DNA of 32,878 nt from Jejubacter sp036620675 (lineage in GTDB: Bacteria > Pseudomonadota > Gammaproteobacteria > Enterobacterales > Enterobacteriaceae): assembly GCA_036620675.1 (NCBI GenBank), contig JAZHEE010000043.1; one strand, 5' to 3'. Position numbers and translations under genes: made by a program. Every line of letters begins with the position of its first letter. Position 1 is the first letter of the stretch. Below the pieces are notes generated by a model. That model saw only the letters and a program-made list of their open reading frames with translations. It was not told the origin of the DNA and made no database searches. Positions 16,057 through 23,680 of the stretch are shown here, in pieces.

Positions 16057-17142
16057 TCAGCACCCCAGCCGCTGGCAGAAGGTCTGTAGCTTCTCTTCGC
16101 TCATGCCTGTCTGTTTCGCCGCCTCGCAAATCGCCTGCCAGCTACCGGCATCCAGCGGAATGCCCTGCTCCAGGCGATCCCGACGGGTATTCACTTCCCA
16201 CTCGCCGGGTAGCAGAATCGGCGCATCATCGGCATGCGGCGAGGCTTTAACCCACTCAGCAAAAGCCTCGGTCTGCCGTTCGCAGTCCGGCGCGCCAAAC
16301 AGTTCCGGGTTAATGATAATTGTCGTCATGCAGTTGAAAATGGCGTCCGCGCTATCCTGCAATGTCTCCTGGTGGGTGGTCTTCCCGCCGGAAAGCGCGC
16401 CGCCCATAATTTCGCACATCGCCGCCAGGGCATAGCCTTTATGCTGTGCGAAGGTCAACAGCGAACCTAAAGGCGAAACCTGCATCACGGCGGGATCGGT
16501 GGTCGGTACCCCGGCGGCGTCGATCAGGCATCCTTCCGGCACCGCAACCCCTTTGTGCCAGGCCACGCGCGTTTTACCGAACGCGATAGCGCTGGTGGCG
16601 TAATCCAGCAGTAGCGGGAAGTCGTTTTTACGTGGGAAAACAACGCAGAATGGGTTAGTGCCAAACCGGCTATCGCGACCGTTAAAGGGGGCAACCATCG
16701 GATTGCCTACCACGTTAACAAAATGAACCGAGACAAAGCCCGCCGCGGCACACTGTTCAGCCCAGTAACCAATACGCCCGATATGGTGAGAATTATGCAG
16801 GGCGACGGCCGCAATACCGAACTCACGCGCTTTTTCGATACCAAGCGCCATCGCCTCGCGGGCCGCCACCTGACCAAAGGCGCGGTTGCCGTCCAGCGTC
16901 ACTATCGCGCCCGCGTCTTTCACCACGCTGGCATGCTGGTTAATTTGCAGTTGCCCCAGCGAATGTGAACGGATATAGCTGGGGATCATCCCGACACCGT
17001 GAGAATCGTGCCCGGCAAGGTTTGCGGCGATCAGATGATCGGCAACCTGCTGCGCTTCCTGCTCATGGCTGCCCATCTGGCGGAAAATAGCCTGGATAAA
17101 GTCGTGCAACGCCTGCGCGTGGTAGCGATGTCCACTGTTCAT
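16057..17142 (-). CDS. hcxB: Hydroxycarboxylate dehydrogenase B (HcxB/YbiC), NAD(P)-dependent
   Basis: A 361-residue member of the malate/L-lactate/ureidoglycolate dehydrogenase type 2 family, matching E. coli HcxB (YbiC) nearly end to end from memory and in length. Signature stretches: LAGHDSHGVGM (residues 43-53, with the conserved His-Asp-Ser-His-Gly), ALHNSHHIGRIGYWAEQCA, DYATSAIAFGKTRVAWHKG and GGALSGGKTTHQETLQ. It interconverts 2-hydroxy and 2-oxo carboxylic acids in the cytoplasm. AGGAG lies seven bases before the ATG. It sits 127 bp downstream of puuB, where puuE is found in E. coli; whether it is cotranscribed with puu is not known. Confidence 0.92.
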   Translation of the reverse strand: MNSGHRYHAQALHDFIQAIFRQMGSHEQEAQQVADHLIAANLAGHDSHGVGMIPSYIRSHSLGQLQINQHASVVKDAGAIVTLDGNRAFGQVAAREAMALGIEKAREFGIAAVALHNSHHIGRIGYWAEQCAAAGFVSVHFVNVVGNPMVAPFNGRDSRFGTNPFCVVFPRKNDFPLLLDYATSAIAFGKTRVAWHKGVAVPEGCLIDAAGVPTTDPAVMQVSPLGSLLTFAQHKGYALAAMCEIMGGALSGGKTTHQETLQDSADAIFNCMTTIIINPELFGAPDCERQTEAFAEWVKASPHADDAPILLPGEWEVNTRRDRLEQGIPLDAGSWQAICEAAKQTGMSEEKLQTFCQRLGC

Positions 17143-17269
17143 GGTGAGCTCCTGTTGGTTGGGTACCGGCTGTGGTTGTTATTTTTCAACAGCCTATGCT
17201 GCGCGCACGGGACGCTGAGATCAATCATCATGCAGAATATTCACCATGCGGGCCATCCCTGGCCCCGAC

Positions 17270-18550
17270 TCAGACACCCAGCCTGTCCCGCAGGCTGTAG
17301 TAGGCAGCCCCCATGGCAGTAAAGGGAATGCGCAGATTACGGCCCCCCGGGAACGGATAGTGCGGCAGACGCGCAAAGGCGTCGAAGCGTTCGGCATCGC
17401 CGCGCAGCGCTTCGGCGATAAGCCGGCCCGCCAGGTGGGTACAGGTTACGCCATGCCCGCTGTAGCCCTGCATATAGTAGATATTGTTCTCCAGGCGACC
17501 AAACTGCGGCATCCGCGACATGGTGAGCAGGAAATTGCCAGTCCAGCGGTAGTCTATCTTCACCCCTTTCAACTGCGGGAAGGTCTTCAGCATCTTCGGC
17601 ACTATCAGACGCTCAACGTTGTCCGGATCCCGGGCGCCGTAGACCACGCCGCCGCCATACAGTAGTCGGTTGTCCGCCGTCAGACGGTAATAATCCAGCA
17701 GATAGTTGCAGTCCTCGACGCAGTAATTGGCGGGAATAAGCTTTTTCGCGACATCGGCGGGCAGCGGCGCGGTGGCGACAATCTGCGTGCCGCACGGCAT
17801 GCTGCGTTTCGCGAGTTTAGGCTCCAGCTTATCGCCCAGATAGGCGTTACCGGCAATCAGCACATAGCGCGCCGTGACCTGCCCGCTGGCCGTTTTCACG
17901 ACTGCCGACGTTCCATGTTCGATCTTCACCACCGGCGACTGTTCGAAAATCCGTCCCCCGTTAAGTTTGATGGCCTGCGCTTCGCCGATCGCCAGATTGA
18001 GCGGATGAATATGGCCGCCGCTTCGGTCGAGCAGCGCGCCGACGTAGCGCTCGCTCGCCACTTCGTGGCCGATAGCCTCTTCATCCAGCAGCTCCAGTTG
18101 GCTATTACCGTAGCGCTCCCAGTTGGCCTTCTGCTCTTCAAGCGTCGCCATCTGCCGGTGATTCAGGGCCACAAACAGCCCGCCGGCGCGGTAGTCGCAG
18201 TCGATCCGATAGCGGCTTATCCGCTCGCGGATAATCTCGCCGCCCTCGAACATCATACCGCCCAGCATTCTGGCAGCGTCGGCGCCATAGCTGCTTTCAA
18301 TCACATCGATATCGCGGCTGTAGGAGTTCACCAGCTGGCCACCGTTGCGCCCGCTGGCGCCGAAACCAACCCGCGCCGATTCCAGCACCACCACATCATA
18401 GCCCTGCTCGGCAAGATGCAGCGCCGATGAGAGCCCGGTAAAGCCGCCGCCCACCACGCAGACATCGCAATGAACGGACTCGGTCAGGGCGGGAAAGGGC
18501 GCATATTCGTTAGCGCTGGCGGCGTAATAGCTTGCGGTATGTTCAGTCAT
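17270..18550 (-). CDS. puuB: Gamma-glutamylputrescine oxidoreductase
   Basis: A 426-residue flavoprotein, same length as E. coli PuuB and similar throughout (MTEHTASYYAASANEYAPF at the start, AAYYSLRDRLGV at the end). The FAD site is GGGFTG at 34-39, followed by GFGASGRNGGQLVNSYSRD. It oxidises gamma-glutamylputrescine to gamma-glutamyl-gamma-aminobutyraldehyde, the second intracellular step of the Puu pathway. The start at 18550 is two bases after the puuC stop, so the genes are tightly coupled; an ATG three codons earlier would overlap puuC and gives MLI before the conserved start. Confidence 0.96.
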   Translation of the reverse strand: MTEHTASYYAASANEYAPFPALTESVHCDVCVVGGGFTGLSSALHLAEQGYDVVVLESARVGFGASGRNGGQLVNSYSRDIDVIESSYGADAARMLGGMMFEGGEIIRERISRYRIDCDYRAGGLFVALNHRQMATLEEQKANWERYGNSQLELLDEEAIGHEVASERYVGALLDRSGGHIHPLNLAIGEAQAIKLNGGRIFEQSPVVKIEHGTSAVVKTASGQVTARYVLIAGNAYLGDKLEPKLAKRSMPCGTQIVATAPLPADVAKKLIPANYCVEDCNYLLDYYRLTADNRLLYGGGVVYGARDPDNVERLIVPKMLKTFPQLKGVKIDYRWTGNFLLTMSRMPQFGRLENNIYYMQGYSGHGVTCTHLAGRLIAEALRGDAERFDAFARLPHYPFPGGRNLRIPFTAMGAAYYSLRDRLGV

Positions 18551-18552
18551 GA

Positions 18553-20043
18553 TTAACACTCCAGAGCAATCCAGATGGTTTTCAGTTCGCTGAATTTATC
18601 CAGCGCGTGCAGTGACTTATCGCGTCCGTTGCCGCTCTGCTTCACACCGCCGAATGGCACCGTCATATCACCGTCGTTGTAGTTATTCACAAATACCGCC
18701 CCGGACTTGAGACGACGGCTCAGGCGATGCGCCCGGGAGAGATCCCGGGTCCAGACCGCCGCTCCCAGGCCGTAGTCACTGTCATTGGCAAGGTCCAGCG
18801 CCTGCGCTTCGCCGTCAAAGCGCGTCACCACCAGCACCGGGCCGAAAATCTCTTCCCTGGACAGGCGGATCGCCGGATCGCTGACCGCGAAGATGGTCGG
18901 CCCCAGGCTCGCGGCCTGTTTACAGTGACGCCCGTCCAGCAGCAGTTGCGCGCCGCTGTTTTCGCCGTCGCGAATAAAACCGTGCACGCTGTCGGCGTGA
19001 GCGCTGTCAATCAGCGTACCCATGGCGCATGCGGGATCGAGAGGATCCCCAGGCAGCCAGCGTTGCGCCTGCTGCTTCAGCAGCTCCAGAAAACGATCGG
19101 CAATGCTCTCTTCCACCAGCAGGCGGGTGCCGGCGATACACACCTGGCCCTGGTTATAGAAGATGCCTGCGGCCGTAGCGGCAGCGGCTTTTTCCAGATC
19201 CGGGCAGTCGGCGAAAACGATATTGGCGCTCTTGCCGCCCGCTTCCAGCCAGACGCGTTTCATATTGCTGTCTCCGGCGTCGCGCAGTAGCTGACGCCCG
19301 GTGCGTCCGGAGCCGGTAAAGGCCATCACATCGACATCCATATGCTGCGATAGCGCCTGTCCCGCCTCATGGCCGTAGCCGCTAATCACGCTGAGCACGC
19401 CGTCCGGCAGCCCCGCTTCCCGGGCCAGCGCCGCCAGACGTAGCGCGCTGAGCGGCGACTTTTCCGACGGCTTCAGCACCACGCTGTTACCTGCTGCCAG
19501 CGCCGGCCCCAGCTTCCAGCAGGCCAGCATCAGCGGGAAGTTCCACGGCACCACCGCGGCCACCACGCCTACCGGTTCGCGCACGATCAGCGCCAGGGCA
19601 TCCTCCGCGGTATTCGCCACTTCGCCATAGACTTTGTCGATAGCTTCGGCATACCAGCGAATGGCGCGCACGGCGCCGGGAATATCGTCGCGCAGGCTGT
19701 GGCGAATCGGTTTACCGGTGTCCAGGGTTTCCAGCAGCGCCAGCTCTTCAGCGTGCAGCGTCATTAAATCCGCCAGCCGGTTGAGCACCGCCTTACGCTG
19801 CGCAGGCGCCGCCCGGGACCAGTCGCCGCGTTCGAAGACCGCCCGCGCTGCGGCCACCGCCCGGTCAACATCCTCCTTTTTGCCGCGCGCCACCTCGACC
19901 AGGGTCTGGCCGGTAGCGGGATTAATACAGGCAAAGGTGGTTCCGTCCCGGGCCGCGCAATATTCACCGTTAATAAACAGACGCCCTTCCGGCACGTAAT
20001 GACGCGCCTTTTCCTGCCAGTACTCCTGTGAATGGAAGTCCAT
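18553..20043 (-). CDS. puuC: Gamma-glutamyl-gamma-aminobutyraldehyde dehydrogenase
   Basis: A 496-residue aldehyde dehydrogenase, the length of E. coli PuuC (495). Catalytic Cys302 is in GQVCIAG and general-base Glu267 in WLEAGGK; the NAD-binding VVPWNFPLMLACWKLGPALA (164-183) and FTGSGRTGR are present. It oxidises the gamma-glutamyl aminoaldehyde to gamma-glutamyl-GABA. AAGGGGT provides the ribosome site upstream of 20043. A 261-bp gap with an ERIC-like repeat and two hairpins separates it from puuR, so it may be partly uncoupled from puuDR or have its own promoter. Confidence 0.96.
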   Translation of the reverse strand: MDFHSQEYWQEKARHYVPEGRLFINGEYCAARDGTTFACINPATGQTLVEVARGKKEDVDRAVAAARAVFERGDWSRAAPAQRKAVLNRLADLMTLHAEELALLETLDTGKPIRHSLRDDIPGAVRAIRWYAEAIDKVYGEVANTAEDALALIVREPVGVVAAVVPWNFPLMLACWKLGPALAAGNSVVLKPSEKSPLSALRLAALAREAGLPDGVLSVISGYGHEAGQALSQHMDVDVMAFTGSGRTGRQLLRDAGDSNMKRVWLEAGGKSANIVFADCPDLEKAAAATAAGIFYNQGQVCIAGTRLLVEESIADRFLELLKQQAQRWLPGDPLDPACAMGTLIDSAHADSVHGFIRDGENSGAQLLLDGRHCKQAASLGPTIFAVSDPAIRLSREEIFGPVLVVTRFDGEAQALDLANDSDYGLGAAVWTRDLSRAHRLSRRLKSGAVFVNNYNDGDMTVPFGGVKQSGNGRDKSLHALDKFSELKTIWIALEC

Positions 20044-20118
20044 AGTTACCCCTTAATTTTCAATTGGATATAACAGGTTATCGCTCTGTTTGCGGCAAAA
20101 GGCGGCCGCAGGCGACCC

Positions 20119-20168
20119 CGGGAAATATTTCCCGTAAAAGCCAGCCGAAGGCCTGAATAAATCAGGCC
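20119..20168. other. Two hairpins upstream of puuC
   Basis: CGGGAAATATTTCCCG at 20119-20134 is a 16-bp perfect palindrome. GGCCTGA-ATAAA-TCAGGCC at 20150-20168 is a 7-bp perfect stem with a 5-nt loop. Both lie between the ERIC-like repeat and puuC. They may be transcript-processing or attenuation structures within puuDRCB (inference). Confidence 0.6.
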
Positions 20169-20172
20169 ACTA

Positions 20173-20301
20173 AATATCCGTCATACTTCAAGCAGCCTCT
20201 TTGTTGGCTGCCTTCGTTCACCCCTGTCACATAGTACGACTATGCTCCCGGGGATCCTCTCAGTTGCCGCCGCGATGCAGCTCAAATTATTCAGGCTATA
20301 G
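20173..20301. repeat. ERIC-like (IRU) palindromic repeat
   Basis: About 129 bp, near the 127-bp ERIC length. It carries the recognisable ERIC order: CCGTCATACTTCAAG at the left end, GTTGGCTGCCTTCGTTCACC, CCTGTCAC, a central ATAGT-ACG-ACTAT hairpin, GCTCCCGGGGATCC, GTTGCCGCC, GATGCAGCTCAAATTATT and GGCTATA at the right end. Some positions are degenerate (for example a shortened GTTCACTCACCCC block). It sits immediately after the puuR stop at 20305 in the puuDRCB transcript. Confidence 0.85.
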
Positions 20302-20304
20302 AAA

Positions 20305-20862
20305 TCAGAATGTTGTGGGGGTATGCGCGCTGATAATGCGGCAGATACCCGCCGATGTATTACTGAAGCTGTGGGGAATACCGGTATTGATGGCATAGCT
20401 CTGCCCGGCGGTCAGATGATAGCTCTGACCGCTGATGGTCAGTACCACTTCGCCTTCCAGTACCGTACCTATCTCCTCTCCCTGATGCTTGATCCTCTCC
20501 CCTGTCGTGGTGCCCGGCTGATAGGTTTCAAACATCATGGCGAGCTGCCTGTCGGGATTCCCGTTGTGAACCAGCTTCATCGACACTCCCTGGCTGCCGA
20601 TCTCGATCAGATCCTGCTGTTCAATCACCACCCTGGGCTGGTCAGGCTTATCCGACTCGGCAAAGAACTCCGACAGCGACAATCCATAAACCCTGAGCAG
20701 CTTTTGCAGGGTGCTGATGGCAGGACTGACCTTGTCCTGTTCGATGGTGCTGATGGCGCTATGGGTTAACCCCGACAGTTCCGCCACCCGGCGCTGTGAA
20801 AGACCCAGCTGTTGACGAATTTCCGCCAGACGCTTCCCCGGAGCCAGAGCCTGATCGCTCAT
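20305..20862 (-). CDS. puuR: PuuR, XRE-cupin repressor of the putrescine utilisation genes
   Basis: A 185-residue regulator, the same length as E. coli PuuR. The helix-turn-helix covers about residues 10-65 (GKRLAEIRQQLGLSQRRVAE, LSGLTHSAISTIEQDKVSPA) and a cupin_2 domain residues 105-180 (GERIKHQGEEIGTVLEGEVV, INTGIPHSFSN). PuuR represses puu genes and is released in the presence of putrescine. AAAGGAAAT is the ribosome site. An upstream extension of the reading frame overlaps puuD and is rejected. It lies 25 bp downstream of puuD. Confidence 0.95.
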   Translation of the reverse strand: MSDQALAPGKRLAEIRQQLGLSQRRVAELSGLTHSAISTIEQDKVSPAISTLQKLLRVYGLSLSEFFAESDKPDQPRVVIEQQDLIEIGSQGVSMKLVHNGNPDRQLAMMFETYQPGTTTGERIKHQGEEIGTVLEGEVVLTISGQSYHLTAGQSYAINTGIPHSFSNTSAGICRIISAHTPTTF

Positions 20863-20887
20863 ATGCGTATTTCCTTTAACATTATGG

Positions 20888-21652
20888 TCAAATCTGCTGT
20901 TTTTCAGCGTGATAGTTCTGGCAGGCGCTGATAAAGCCTGCCAGCAGCAGACGCGAAAGTTCATATTCGCGACTGTTCCATTCCGGATGCCACTGCACAC
21001 CCAGCGCATAGGGATGATCGTGAACGCTGACCGCTTCTACCAGTCCATCCTGCGCGCGCGCTTCGATGCGCAACCGCGGGCCGAGCGTTTTCGCCCCCTG
21101 CCCGTGTAATGAGTTCACCCAAAAGGTACTGCAACCCGGTATCAAACGCGAAAGCACCCCGCCCGACTGCACCTGCACTTCATGGGAGGGCGCATACTGC
21201 TGATCCACCGGAAGTTCCGGATCCTCACGGTGCTCAAGAAACGCCGGTTCTTCAAACAGCCGACGATACAGAGTCCCTCCGGTGGCGACAACCAGTTCCT
21301 GCATCCCCCGGCAGATGGCGAAAAGGGGGATGCGCCTTTCGAGCGCGGCGTCGATTAACGCCAGGCTCAGAAGATCACGCCCGGGATCGGCGTCAGGCTC
21401 ATCGCCGTTTTCACCATAAAGGTGCGGCTGCACATTGCTGGGGCTTCCGGTCAGGAAGATGCCGTCGAGTTTGGGCAGCAATGCTGCCAGAAGCTGAGGT
21501 TCCGCCAGCGCATGCGGCAACGCGATCGGCAAACCGCCGGCAAATATCACGGCATCCAGGTACTTTTCTTGCAGGGTCTGGGACGCGTGTCCCTTAATCC
21601 TGTTCCTGCACATCACAACACCAATAGTCGGTATGTCAAATATATTGCCCAT
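20888..21652 (-). CDS. puuD: Gamma-glutamyl-GABA hydrolase
   Basis: A 254-residue class I glutamine-amidotransferase-like hydrolase. The nucleophile is Cys114 in FAICRGMQE, and the dyad His222/Glu224 is in GVQWHPEWNS. The block SPSNVQPHLYGENGDEPDAD is characteristic of PuuD. It releases GABA and glutamate from gamma-glutamyl-GABA. The ATG at 21652 has GAGG seven bases upstream and gives the E. coli length; an alternative 18 codons further upstream lacks support. It is the first gene of the minus-strand puu operon and diverges from puuA. Confidence 0.95.
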   Translation of the reverse strand: MGNIFDIPTIGVVMCRNRIKGHASQTLQEKYLDAVIFAGGLPIALPHALAEPQLLAALLPKLDGIFLTGSPSNVQPHLYGENGDEPDADPGRDLLSLALIDAALERRIPLFAICRGMQELVVATGGTLYRRLFEEPAFLEHREDPELPVDQQYAPSHEVQVQSGGVLSRLIPGCSTFWVNSLHGQGAKTLGPRLRIEARAQDGLVEAVSVHDHPYALGVQWHPEWNSREYELSRLLLAGFISACQNYHAEKQQI

Positions 21653-21865
21653 GATCGGCCTCACATGCTGGACTAAATTATTTCCAAAAAACTTCCATTT
21701 TGCCACTTTCCGTTCAATATTTTCTCAATCTAGCAGTGCGATAACTGTTTTTCAAACTTAAATTAACATTTGACAAACATTCAGGTCGGATACAAATTCA
21801 ACACAACGGACATTATATTTAACAGCCGTCCGACCCGTTCGCAACCAAGACAACGATGGTGAATC
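21653..21865. promoter_or_regulatory. puuD/puuA divergent promoter with PuuR-like sites
   Basis: Two segments resemble the reported 15-bp PuuR site (TGTTCATTATATTTT, complement form, from memory), each with 11 of 15 matches: CGTTCAATATTTTCT at 21711-21725 and CGGACATTATATTTA at 21807-21821. TTGACA at 21770-21775 is a good -35 for puuA, with TACAAA at 21791-21796 a weak -10 at a short spacing. The layout fits repression of both arms by PuuR. Confidence 0.5.
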
Positions 21866-23284
21866 ATGGAAACCAATATCCTGGAAGTTGAGAACTTTAT
21901 TCAGCATTCTGAAGAGAGGCGAAGTAGCGCGTTCGGCCTCGAAGTAAAACGCTATCTGGAACGCTACCCGGAAACTCAGTATGTGGATGTGCTGCTCACC
22001 GATCTTAACGGCTGCTTTCGCGGCAAGCGTATTCCGGTGTCCGGCCTGCGCAAGCTGGAGAAAGGCTGCTATTTTCCGGCATCGGTATTCGCCATGGATA
22101 TTCTGGGCAACGTGGTCGAAGAAGCCGGGCTGGGCCAGGAACTGGGGGAGCCAGATCGCACCTGTATTCCGGTGCCAGGCACCCTGACACCTTCCGCCGC
22201 CGAACCACAAACCATCGCCCAGCTGCTGCTGACCATGCTGGATGAAGATGGCACTCCCTTTGACGTTGAACCACGAAACGTTGTTAACCGGCTCTGGCAG
22301 CAGCTACGCAGCCGCGGCCTGTTCCCCGTGGTAGCGGTAGAGATGGAGTTCTATTTACTCGATAAGCAGCGCGACGCCGACGGCTATCTGCAACCGCCCT
22401 GCGCCCCTGGCACTCAGGATCGTAATACCCAGAGCCAGGTCTACTCAGTGGATAATCTGAATCACTTTGCTCAGGTGCTGAATGATATTGACGAACGGGC
22501 CCAGCTTCAGTTAATTCCCGCCGATGGCGCCGTGGCCGAAGCCTCCCCGGGCCAGTTCGAAATCAACCTAAACCATACCGATAACGTGCTGGACGCCTGC
22601 GACGACGCCCTGGCCCTTAAGCGTCTGGTGCGCGTGGTGGCGGAAAAACACGATATGCACGCCACCTTTATGGCAAAACCCTACGAAGAGCACGCCGGAA
22701 GCGGTATGCATATCCATATCAGCATACTCGACAGCCGGCAGCGCAACGTGCTGGCGGATGACAACGGCGAAGATTCGGCGCTGATGAAGCGCGCGCTGGC
22801 TGGCATGATCGACCTGATGCCAGCCTCGATGGCGCTGCTGGCGCCAAACGTCAACTCTTACCGCCGCTTCCAGCCCGGCATGTATGTGCCCACTCAGGCC
22901 TCCTGGGGCCATAACAACCGCACCGTGGCGCTGCGTATTCCCTGCGGCGATCGCAATAATCATCGGGTCGAGTACCGGGTAGCGGGCGCCGACGCTAACC
23001 CTTACCTGGTGATGGCCGCGATCCTGGCCGGTATATTGCACGGTCTGGATAACACACTGCCGCTGCCGGCCCGGGTGGAAGGTAATGGGCTGGAGCAGGA
23101 AGGGCTGCCCTTCCCTATTCGCCAGAGCGATGCGCTGTCGGCATTCGCAGACCATCAGGCGCTGCGCGAACGACTTGGCGAGCGCTTCAGCCGCGTCTGG
23201 CTGGCCTGTAAAAATGACGAACTCGCCCAGTTCGAACGCCTGATCACCGACACCGAAATCGACTGGATGCTAAAAAACGCCTGA
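21866..23284 (+). CDS. puuA: Glutamate-putrescine ligase (gamma-glutamylputrescine synthetase)
   Basis: A 472-residue member of the glutamine-synthetase fold, the length of E. coli PuuA. It has the N-terminal beta-grasp part (YVDVLLTDLNGCFRGKRIP) and catalytic-domain blocks AVEMEFYLLD, EASPGQFEINLNHTDNVLDA, KPYEEHAGSGMHIHIS, NSYRRFQPGMYVP and RVEYRVAGADANPYLVMAAI with metal- and ATP-binding Glu/His/Arg. It uses ATP to attach glutamate to putrescine, the entry step of the pathway. It is divergent from puuD and shares the PuuR-controlled region. puuP follows on the same strand after 385 bp. Confidence 0.96.
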   Translation: METNILEVENFIQHSEERRSSAFGLEVKRYLERYPETQYVDVLLTDLNGCFRGKRIPVSGLRKLEKGCYFPASVFAMDILGNVVEEAGLGQELGEPDRTCIPVPGTLTPSAAEPQTIAQLLLTMLDEDGTPFDVEPRNVVNRLWQQLRSRGLFPVVAVEMEFYLLDKQRDADGYLQPPCAPGTQDRNTQSQVYSVDNLNHFAQVLNDIDERAQLQLIPADGAVAEASPGQFEINLNHTDNVLDACDDALALKRLVRVVAEKHDMHATFMAKPYEEHAGSGMHIHISILDSRQRNVLADDNGEDSALMKRALAGMIDLMPASMALLAPNVNSYRRFQPGMYVPTQASWGHNNRTVALRIPCGDRNNHRVEYRVAGADANPYLVMAAILAGILHGLDNTLPLPARVEGNGLEQEGLPFPIRQSDALSAFADHQALRERLGERFSRVWLACKNDELAQFERLITDTEIDWMLKNA

Positions 23285-23479
23285 GGGCGTAAAAAACGCT
23301 CCCGTCAGGGGCAAATAATCAATAGCATCATGCGGCCTGAGTGGAGCCAGGCCGTCATAATGATCCCCGGGCAAGGCCATAAAAGCCAACGCACGCAGAG
23401 ATCATTTTCCGATTGCCGTCCAGGGAGCGCAGGCGGCAGCGGAACTTCCTAACATTTCAGATTTTGACGAGGAAATATA
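23285..23479 (+). other. puuA-puuP intergenic region, upstream part
   Basis: No gene seen. It holds a hairpin GGCCTG (23334-23339) / CAGGCC (23348-23353) without a T-run, followed by a GC-rich stretch. A promoter for a separate puuP transcript could lie near 23450-23470 (AT-rich), but no clear -35/-10 pair was found. Confidence 0.4.
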
Positions 23480-23680
23480 ATGATGCCGTTCTCAGCCTAC
23501 CCGCCGGGTGCCGGCCTGCGCCCGGCCCGGTGTGAATCCGGGCCAACCAAAGGTCTGAACAACTGCGCTTTTCCCTGGTTCCCGGTGGCGCGATTTCCCC
23601 CTTTGCTAAGACGGTTTGCAATGAGGATCACACCACAGCAAATCGTTACCGGCAAAGGGGGTGAGCGTCATGTCCACTAA
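23480..23680 (+). CDS. Candidate upstream reading frame (leader) of puuP, 66 codons
   Basis: A 66-residue frame starting MMPFSAYPPGAGLRPARCES and ending TGKGGERHVH. It has its own ribosome site, AGGA (23470-23473) six bases before the ATG, and its stop codon overlaps the first 11 bases of puuP in another frame. It is proline-rich, with PPG at residues 8-10 and a FPPL near 39-42; such runs can slow ribosomes. It resembles no protein I know. It runs completely through the hairpin that masks the puuP ribosome site, so it may be a regulatory leader. It could also be a chance frame; codon evidence is weak. Confidence 0.4.
   Translation: MMPFSAYPPGAGLRPARCESGPTKGLNNCAFPWFPVARFPPLLRRFAMRITPQQIVTGKGGERHVH
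23524..23544 (+). other. Stem-loop inside the puuP leader frame
   Basis: GGCCCGG and CCGGGCC form a perfect 7-bp stem with a 7-nt loop (TGTGAAT). No T-run follows. It adds to the structure of the puuP leader RNA. Confidence 0.6.
23597..23661 (+). promoter_or_regulatory. Hairpin sequestering the puuP Shine-Dalgarno sequence
   Basis: CCCCCTTTGC (23597-23606) is perfectly complementary over 10 bases to GCAAAGGGGG (23652-23661), the core of the puuP ribosome-binding site. Inside it, GACGGTTTGC (23610-23619) pairs over 10 positions, including two G-U pairs, with GCAAATCGTT (23638-23647), leaving an 18-nt loop. Together they form one long interrupted helix. Part of the blocking arm (CCTTTG, 23600-23605) could alternatively pair with CAAAGG at 23548-23553. 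This predicts translational control of puuP. Confidence 0.7.

Noticed and set aside
22568..23155. A 195-codon minus-strand frame opposite puuA
   Set aside because: Antisense to the conserved glutamine-synthetase-fold domain of puuA; no signal of its own.
23334..23353. Terminator after puuA
   Set aside because: The GGCCTG/CAGGCC stem is short, has an 8-nt loop and no T-run after it.
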